Below, in pieces: positions 25,222 to 29,644 of a stretch of DNA of 29,644 nucleotides; position 1 is the stretch's first letter, and each line of letters begins with the position of its first letter. Made by a program: the position numbers and the translations under genes. The DNA is from JBEIHX01 sp040381075 (GTDB lineage Bacteria > Pseudomonadota > Alphaproteobacteria > Caulobacterales > Aquidulcibacteraceae), in the NCBI GenBank assembly GCA_040381075.1, contig JBEIHX010000039.1, positions 1 through 29,644 of the forward strand. The letters run 5' to 3'. The notes under the pieces were generated by a model. It was given only the letters and a program-made list of their open reading frames with translations, did not search any database and was not told where the DNA came from.

Positions 25222-25716
25222 TCAGATTCTGTCGAGACCCTGGCTGGTTTCGCCAGCGCCAGCGATCGGCAGCCGCGCGGCCAGGACGCGTGCGTCCAGC
25301 CGACCGTGAGCGCGCTCATAATATCCACGCCGCAGCCCGACGGGCGCGAAGCCGAGGCTGAGATACAAAGCTTCGGCCCCGACATTGTCGATCGCGACCT
25401 CAAGGACGAGCCGGGCGGCGCCGGCGCGCCAGGCTGCGTCGGCGGCCGTGACGACCAGCGCCCGCCCGAGTCCGCGCCGCCGCCGGTCCGGCCCGACAGC
25501 CACCGTGATGATCTCAGGATCCTGTTCGCCCTGGACGAGCACAAAACCCTCGATGCCGGCCGCACCGGTGGCGGCGAAGCCCCATGCGCCGGCCGCCATC
25601 AGTATTGCGAAATCCCCTTCGCTCCAGCCACGTTCGAAGGATACGGCGTGCAGGGCCGCCAGGGCGGGGGCGTCGCCTGGAGCGAGCGGGCGCAGGCGAT
25701 CTGCAGGCGCCATCAT
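25222..25716 (-). CDS. rimI: GNAT acetyltransferase, ribosomal protein S18 alanine N-acetyltransferase type
   Basis: From the ATG at 25716 the protein has 164 residues, normal for RimI, which acetylates the N-terminal alanine of ribosomal protein S18. The frame continues upstream for 35 codons, but that part is low-complexity and sits in a hairpin. Acetyl-CoA binding is shown by ITVAVGPDRRRRGLGRALV, and the C-terminal LEVAIDNVGAEALYLSLGF motif is characteristic of the RimI group. No clear Shine-Dalgarno is seen before the double ATG. It is probably cotranscribed with fur. The usual upstream partner tsaB is not found here. A more general GNAT role is possible but the context favours RimI. Confidence 0.9.
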   Translation of the reverse strand: MMAPADRLRPLAPGDAPALAALHAVSFERGWSEGDFAILMAAGAWGFAATGAAGIEGFVLVQGEQDPEIITVAVGPDRRRRGLGRALVVTAADAAWRAGAARLVLEVAIDNVGAEALYLSLGFAPVGLRRGYYERAHGRLDARVLAARLPIAGAGETSQGLDRI

Positions 25717-25731
25717 CGGGTCCAGGCCCGG

Positions 25732-25764
25732 GACGCCCGCGCCAGCGCGGTCCGGGCGGGCGTC
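25732..25764. terminator. Stem-loop between the AIM24 gene and rimI
   Basis: GACGCCCGC pairs perfectly with GCGGGCGTC across a 15-base loop. It lies 15 bases upstream of the rimI start and could end transcription of the upstream minus-strand gene or shape the rimI leader. There is no U-run. Confidence 0.4.
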
Positions 25765-25924
25765 CTGATCGTCCGGCCTCGCGCCCTCACACCGATCCCC
25801 TGCCCGCCCGGCGGACAGCATGCCGCAACCCGCCGACGGATGGAAGGCGCACGGTCAGGAGGGGGCACGACAGGGACTGTCGCCACATCCCTGCGTCGGC
25901 GGCCCGCAAGGAGACGTCGCGGCG

Positions 25925-26767
25925 TCAGCGATTGCCCCATCCAATGTCGCTGATCCCGCTGAGCAGGGACCCCTCTCCGCGGGTTGGCCCGCCGCCGAGC
26001 GCGCTGGCGAACATCCGACCGGCAAGCCGGGCGAAGGGCAGCGACTGGATCCACACGTGACCGGGCCCGCGCAGGCGTGCGAAAAACACCCCCTCGCCTG
26101 CGAACAGGATGCTCTTCACGTTGCCGGCTGTGATGATGTCCATGTCGACGCTGGCTGTGAACGCAGCGACACACCCTGTGTCGACGTGGATCTCCTCTCC
26201 GCTCGCCAGCTCGCGCTCAATCAACATGCCGCCCATCTGGACGAACACCCATCCGTCCCCGTCCAGCCGTTGCATGATGAAGCCCTCGCCGCCGAACAGC
26301 CCGGTCATCACGCGCTTTTGGAGATGGATCCCGATGGAAACACCCCGCGCCCCGGCAAGAAATGCGTCCTTTTGACAAATCAGTGTTCCGCCGTAGTCCG
26401 ACAGTTTCAGCGGCAGGATGCTCCCCGGAACCGGGGCTGCGAACGCCACCCGCGCCTTGCCCGGCCCCTCATTGGCGAACAGGGTGGTAAAAAGACTTTC
26501 CCCGGTCAGAAGCCGTTTGCCGGCCCCCAGAAGCTTGCCCATCAGGCCCTGGCTGGCCTCTGAGCCATCCCCGAAAAGAGTGTTCATGGAGACCTGCCGG
26601 TCTTTCCAGACCATCGCGCCGGCCTCCGCAACCGCGCTTTCTCCAGGATCAAGCTCGACCTCAAGAAACTGAAGTTCCTGGCCGCGGATGTCGAACTCGA
26701 TGTCGTCAGCCACGTCAGCACGACGCTGGTGGCTGCGGGAGGTTACGGGAACGGATGTCCAGGACAT
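25925..26767 (-). CDS. AIM24/TIGR00266-family protein
   Basis: This is a 280-residue protein of the AIM24 (former DUF124) family: a beta-rich TRAP-like fold without known enzymatic activity. Family features are the early FDIRGQELQFLEVELDPGES and AVAEAGAMVWKD, repeated Gly-rich turns such as LFANEGPGKARVAFAAPVPG, and LFGGEGFIMQRLDGDGWVFV. The ATG at 26767 has GGAG 8 bases upstream; a GTG 18 codons later would begin at the family's usual VADDIEFD but lacks a ribosome site. The protein lies 94 bases downstream of the SPFH/RHH pair on the same strand. In yeast the relative helps organise mitochondrial cristae; the bacterial role is unknown. A shared membrane-organising role with SPFH is a speculation. 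Confidence 0.9.
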   Translation of the reverse strand: MSWTSVPVTSRSHQRRADVADDIEFDIRGQELQFLEVELDPGESAVAEAGAMVWKDRQVSMNTLFGDGSEASQGLMGKLLGAGKRLLTGESLFTTLFANEGPGKARVAFAAPVPGSILPLKLSDYGGTLICQKDAFLAGARGVSIGIHLQKRVMTGLFGGEGFIMQRLDGDGWVFVQMGGMLIERELASGEEIHVDTGCVAAFTASVDMDIITAGNVKSILFAGEGVFFARLRGPGHVWIQSLPFARLAGRMFASALGGGPTRGEGSLLSGISDIGWGNR

Positions 26768-26861
26768 ATCAAGAACTCCAGCGCCTCAGGAAGATCCACG
26801 CCCAGGTATCGTTACGCGCGCCAGTCGGCAAGACCGGCGATGACAGGCGCCCTCGCCCCAA

Positions 26862-27086
26862 TCAGCTCTGCCTGGCCCCTTTGTCCGGGTCCGAGGCGGC
26901 CTCTTGCGCCGCATCGGCGTCATGCGACAGAGGTCCGAGAGCGCCGCGCCGCTGCAGCGCCTCGCGCAGAAGAAACTCCATCTGCCCATTGACGCTGCGC
27001 AGTTCAGCGCCGGCAAGGCGCTCGACCGCGGCGTAGAGGGCCGGGTCAACCCGCAAGGCAAACGATTTCTTGGGCTGTGGCGCCAT
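26862..27086 (-). CDS. Small ribbon-helix-helix (Arc-like) DNA-binding protein
   Basis: This is a 74-residue protein whose ATG lies 4 bases after the SPFH gene stop. Residues 7-48 fit the Arc/MetJ ribbon-helix-helix fold: a beta strand KSFALRVDPALY, then helices AAVERLAGAELRSVNGQ and MEFLLREALQRRG. The acidic C-terminal 25 residues look disordered. Small Arc-like proteins of this type occur directly after SPFH genes in many proteobacteria, where their role is unstudied as far as I know. It may repress its own operon. The frame continues upstream across the SPFH gene, but only the part after this ATG resembles a protein. No toxin partner is visible, so an antitoxin role is not supported. Confidence 0.85.
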   Translation of the reverse strand: MAPQPKKSFALRVDPALYAAVERLAGAELRSVNGQMEFLLREALQRRGALGPLSHDADAAQEAASDPDKGARQS

Positions 27087-27090
27087 GTTG

Positions 27091-27990
27091 TTATTGGTAC
27101 AGCGTGCCGGCGTTGACGATCGGCTGGGCCTCCCGATCCGCACACAGAACGACCAGAAGATTCGATACCATCGCCGCCTTCCTCTCATCGTCAAGCCGGA
27201 CAATGTCACGTTCCGACAACTGTACAAGGGCGCCCTCAACCATGGATACCGCCCCCTGCACAATCTTCTGGCGCGCCGCCAGCACCGCTTCGGCCTGCTG
27301 ACGCTTGAGCATGGCCCCGGCGATTTCGGCGGCATAGGCAAGATGCGAGATCTTCGCCTCATCCACAGCGACGCCGGCGACCGCGACGCGCTCCTGGAGC
27401 TTGTTCCGCAGGAGGGCGGCCACGCCCTCCCCGTCGGCGCGCAGCGTCGGCTCCTCGGCTTCAGCATGGTCATACGCGTAATGGCTTGCTATCTCGCGCA
27501 GCGCCGTTTCGATCTGCGTGTTGACGAAGGCTTCGCAGTGCTCGACGTCAAACAGGGATTGGGCCGTGCTGGCCACCCGCCAGACGACGACAGCCGCGAT
27601 CTCGATGGGATTTCCGCGTTTGTCATTCACCTTCAATGTCTGGCTGGTGACATTGCGAACCCTCAGCGACACTTTCTTCCTCAGGTACCAGGGCGGGACC
27701 CAGCGCAGGCCGGGTTTGCTGTCGGTGCCCTTGTAATTGCCAAAGAGGGTGATCGCAGCACTCTCATTGATCTGAAGCGTGTAGAATCCGCTCGCCACGA
27801 AAATCGCCGCGACGGCGAAGCCGACCCCCAGTTCGCCGGGGCCTGGCGCGCCCTGACCCATCAAGCTGGCGGCGAAGCACAGGATGCTCAGCGCAGTCAG
27901 GACCACGGCCAAAAGCAGCATGGCGCCACCGTTCATGGCGGCTGCGCGGCGATCGACAGTGCTGTCGAACCGGAAATGGCTGGTGCTCAT
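27091..27990 (-). CDS. SPFH/band-7 domain membrane protein
   Basis: This is a 299-residue protein anchored by two N-terminal hydrophobic segments (about residues 22-45 and 55-73), followed by an SPFH domain: INESAAITLFGNYKGTDSKP, LRWVPPWYLRKKVSLRVRN, then NPIEIAAVVVWRVASTAQSL and a helical region with ARQKIVQGAVSMVEGAL. Proteins of this class (stomatin, prohibitin, flotillin) form ring-like membrane platforms. Here it is paired with a ribbon-helix-helix gene 4 bases downstream and the AIM24 gene beyond. GAGGG lies just upstream of the ATG. A TGATATCA palindrome is found about 25 bases upstream and may be part of the promoter or an operator. The specific role is unknown. Confidence 0.92.
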   Translation of the reverse strand: MSTSHFRFDSTVDRRAAAMNGGAMLLLAVVLTALSILCFAASLMGQGAPGPGELGVGFAVAAIFVASGFYTLQINESAAITLFGNYKGTDSKPGLRWVPPWYLRKKVSLRVRNVTSQTLKVNDKRGNPIEIAAVVVWRVASTAQSLFDVEHCEAFVNTQIETALREIASHYAYDHAEAEEPTLRADGEGVAALLRNKLQERVAVAGVAVDEAKISHLAYAAEIAGAMLKRQQAEAVLAARQKIVQGAVSMVEGALVQLSERDIVRLDDERKAAMVSNLLVVLCADREAQPIVNAGTLYQ

Positions 27991-28140
27991 GGCGCGCCCT
28001 CGAACTTAATTGATATCATTTCGATACTGCGCCGCCGGAGTGACGTCAATGGCCTGATCCCGATCCGCGGCCCCAAGGGAGCGCGCACGGGCAGATGCAG
28101 GTTGGCCCCCACACACGAGGCGCGCCGCACGGCTGGCGCC

Positions 28141-28257
28141 TCAGCCGCGGCCTGGTGCGGCGCCTTTCAGTGTCGTCTCGGCCAGGACGCGCGGGACGTC
28201 GCCGTCATCGCTGTTGCGGAGAGCGGCAGGAAGATGGGGCAGAGTGTTCCCGGTCAT
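28141..28257 (-). CDS. Possible 38-residue peptide
   Basis: A short frame beginning MTGNTLPHLPAALRNSDDGD has GGGGAG 8 bases upstream of its ATG. It is in the 411-base stretch between the SPFH gene and the toxin remnant, where I see no other gene. The frame stays open 23 codons upstream to another ATG. I recognise no family; it may be a chance frame or a remnant of accessory DNA. Confidence 0.3.
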   Translation of the reverse strand: MTGNTLPHLPAALRNSDDGDVPRVLAETTLKGAAPGRG

Positions 28258-28401
28258 CGGGCTCACTCCCCGGATGGGGGTTACGTCTCGCAACGCAACC
28301 TTGCCGGGATTCTCCGATGACCGCACCCGCGCTCGGGCTGCCGTCTGACCCCAAAGATCAGTCCGCCCAAAGCTCTCCGTCAGGACTTTCCACCACCTGA
28401 A

Positions 28402-28596
28402 TGGACGCTGCCGGGCCAGCGAAGTCGGAAACTGCCCGGGGATATTCAGTCAGCGGCGCTCAGAAAACTGCGGATCCTCAACACCGCGCGTGTCCTGCAA
28501 GACCTTCGCGCGCCCCCAGGAAACAGGATTGCGGCGCTGCGGGGTGATCGGGCAGGCCAGTAGTCGATCCGCATCAATGATCGTGTACGGATTTCA
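28402..28596 (+). pseudogene. RelE/HigB-type toxin remnant with in-frame stop and lost ends
   Basis: Reading the plus strand in one frame gives SRKLPGDIQSAALRKLRIL, then DLRAPPGNRIAALRGDRAGQ, a TAG stop at 28561-28563, and SIRINDRVRIS. This is the conserved core of RelE-fold toxins of HigB type, whose members normally read GDRAGQ(Y/H)SIRINDQWRICF. The aromatic or His codon after GQ has become a stop. The N-terminal start is missing or too diverged to find, and the similarity ends near 28593, where the terminal repeats of the IS21 remnant begin. No HigA-type antitoxin gene follows. It is a dead mRNA-interferase gene, interrupted or deleted by the IS event. The family call relies on motif recognition. 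Confidence 0.75.
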
Positions 28597-28668
28597 CCGA
28601 AGGCGCCCGCCCATTCCGGGATATCGACGCCCATGCGTTCCGACAATTCGGCGCCCACCCCGCAACGG

Positions 28669-29130
28669 TCAGCGGTGGGCGTGGATAAAGTCCTGAGGGG
28701 TTGGTTTGGTCAAGGCTGTTTGTTGAGGGCTGTTTGTTGGGGGCTGTTTGTTGGGGGTCGCCTGTATCCTGGTTCGCCGCAGGCTGTGACCGGAAAGGTT
28801 GATGCGATGGGCAGTGTGCGCGACGCGATCGAGGATGGCGTCGGCGTAGGTGGGGTCGCCGATAAAGTCCTGCCACTTGTCGACGGGCAGCTGGCTTATG
28901 ATGATGAGCGACCTTCGCCCGTAACGCTCCTTCAGGAGTTCCAGAAGGTCATGGCGGGCGCCGGCGTCGAGCAAGGCCAGCCCGCGGGCCGCGCAACGCT
29001 CCAAGAGTGCACGCACCGTGCGACGAGGCACGCCTGATCGGCGGGCGATCTCGCGCACCGCCAGACCGGCCTCATGCTTCATCCTCAGAATATCGCGCAC
29101 CTGGCGCATCGGCGTCCTCGCAGCTGGCAT
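28669..29130 (-). pseudogene. Fused istA-istB remnant of the IS21 element
   Basis: From the ATG at 29130, which has GGGGAG 8 bases upstream, the frame encodes 153 residues. Residues 1 to about 50 match the start of the IstA transposase: MRQVRDILRMKHEAGLAVRE and IARRSGVPRRTVRALLERC, a helix-turn-helix. From about residue 52 the sequence becomes the C-terminal part of the IstB ATPase helper: LDAGARHDLLELLKERYGRRS, then SQLPVDKWQDFIGDPTYADA and AHRINLSGHSLRRTR. The catalytic DDE core of IstA and the Walker motifs of IstB are gone. The deletion kept the frame open. After SLRRTR the frame reads through a 14-base tandem repeat as a Pro/Thr/Gln tail. It cannot transpose; it could still bind DNA. Confidence 0.85.
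28714..28755. repeat. Three copies of a 14-base unit
   Basis: GGCTGTTTGTTGGG is repeated three times; the first copy has A for G at base 13. It lies within the IS21 remnant, between the istB end and the left terminal repeats. Confidence 0.93.
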
Positions 29131-29250
29131 GGCGTCACTCCCCAAAATGAGGGGACGGTGCTTCGCCGCCGCGGCCGTCACGCCCGACCCCTTGGCCCCC
29201 AAAACCCGGAAATCGGGGTGGGCGCCTATTCCTCGGAATGGTGGGCGCCG

Positions 29251-29644
29251 TCACGTCGGAAGGTATCGGTCAAGACCGCGCCCTGCATGCCGTGTCAGCG
29301 TCCTGGTTGCCTCGGCCTCCCGCTGCGTGGTTCGCTCGAGCATCACCCGCTTCCTGACGTTGAGATGCAGCTCCATGGCCTTGAGGCGGTCCTGCCAGTC
29401 TGGCGTGAAGGCGAGCACCCCGCGTGCGGTCTCTGTCGCCAGTCCGAGCCTTGCGAGTTCGCGGGCGCGCGCCCTCAGGGCCGGGGTCAGTGCGGCGCCG
29501 CCAGCGGGCGCGTCGCGCGCGCTGCCGCGCACGCATCCGTCCGGGGGCAGCTGGCCGGCAAGGACGCGGTCGAGCCGGGTCGGCGCGTGACGGGTGATCT
29601 CGGCGGCGAGCGCCCGGCGCTCGTCGTCGCGACCGCGCGCACCC
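29251..29644 (-). CDS. C-terminal part of a probable VirD2-like relaxase (DUF3363 type), cut by the window edge
   Basis: The frame is open from the window edge to a stop at 29251, giving about 130 residues; a GTG inside it is not taken as the start because the upstream sequence (ITRHAPTRLDRVLAGQLPPD) continues the same protein style. Residues such as RARARELARLGLATETARGV and AFTPDWQDRLKAMELHLNVR resemble the C-terminal DUF3363 domain of relaxases that nick mobilisable elements. The stop lies inside the right end region of the IS21 remnant, so the last residues may come from the IS and the gene may be truncated. The family call is tentative; the N-terminal catalytic part, if present, is outside the window. 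Confidence 0.5.
   Translation of the reverse strand, partial: GARGRDDERRALAAEITRHAPTRLDRVLAGQLPPDGCVRGSARDAPAGGAALTPALRARARELARLGLATETARGVLAFTPDWQDRLKAMELHLNVRKRVMLERTTQREAEATRTLTRHAGRGLDRYLPT

Larger units (their letters stand above)
28597..29260 (-). mobile_element. IS21-family insertion sequence remnant
   Basis: The remnant is flanked by inverted, internally repeated ends. On the left are GGCGCCCGCCCATTCCGG (28602-28619), a degenerate copy (28626-28643) and GGCGCCCACCCCG (28650-28662). On the right, in the opposite orientation, are CGGGGTGGGCGCC (29214-29226) and CGGAATGGTGGGCGCC (29234-29249). Multiple terminal repeats of this kind are typical for IS21 elements. The inside is reduced to one fused, deleted transposase frame. 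Exact tips and a target duplication could not be set. A full IS21 element is about 2-2.5 kb, so roughly three quarters has been lost. Confidence 0.8.

Noticed and set aside
26862..27086. Antitoxin of a toxin-antitoxin pair
   Set aside because: The ribbon-helix-helix fold fits, but the partner gene is an SPFH membrane protein and no toxin-sized gene is adjacent.
27070..28320. A 416-codon plus-strand frame opposite the SPFH gene
   Set aside because: The minus strand carries an unmistakable SPFH domain with a good ribosome site; the plus frame is a codon-bias shadow.
28446..28658. A 70-codon minus-strand frame
   Set aside because: It is the shadow of the plus-strand toxin remnant and of the left IS repeats.
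1..29644. tRNA, rRNA or tmRNA genes
   Set aside because: I looked for T-loop-like GTTCGAA motifs with acceptor stems and saw none that fit. A tRNAscan or Rfam search would be the proper test.

Overview
This is a high-GC window of an alphaproteobacterial chromosome. The best taxonomic evidence is the minus-strand run rimI - fur - miaB - phoH - ybeY - corC - lnt - xre - metK - trmB, an order known from Caulobacter-type and related alphaproteobacteria. I infer Caulobacterales/Maricaulales (Hyphomonadaceae-like), but the sequence alone does not fix the genus.

Region 1 (about 1-13740) is an envelope polysaccharide cluster. One plus-strand gene for an exported DUF1838-type protein comes first. Ten minus-strand genes follow. 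In order of transcription (right to left) they encode a membrane-anchored protein of unknown function, a GT4 glycosyltransferase, an ExoO-like GT2, an ExoA-like GT2, an O-antigen ligase/polymerase-like membrane protein, a PPP-type metallophosphoesterase, a Wza-type export protein, an outer-membrane beta-barrel, a Wzc-type co-polymerase/tyrosine kinase, and a second membrane-anchored repeat-like protein. Four-base start/stop overlaps link the glycosyltransferases and the ligase. Polymerisation and export parts are present. The initiating sugar-phosphate transferase and a Wzx flippase are not in the window.

Region 2 (about 13900-25720) is housekeeping. trmB and metK bracket a plus-strand beta-barrel gene. 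xre, lnt, corC, ybeY, phoH and miaB follow as a tightly overlapping operon concerned with tRNA/rRNA maturation and lipoprotein acylation. A plus-strand gene for an HU protein with a histone-H1-like tail sits between miaB and fur, and fur is followed by rimI. metK is preceded by a clean ATAAAGA/TCTTTAT inverted repeat that looks like an operator.

Region 3 (about 25900-28000) holds an AIM24-family protein and an SPFH/band-7 membrane protein paired with a 74-residue ribbon-helix-helix protein.

Region 4 (about 28100-29644) is decayed accessory DNA: a RelE/HigB-type toxin pseudogene with an in-frame stop, an IS21-family remnant in which the start of istA is fused to the end of istB between inverted terminal repeats, and the C-terminal part of a probable relaxase running off the window.

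A feature shared across the window is a set of short intergenic tandem arrays with units of 11, 13, 13, 14 and 17 bases. They sit in the few long gaps between otherwise compact genes, and some share a G-rich, GCTTGTT-like theme.
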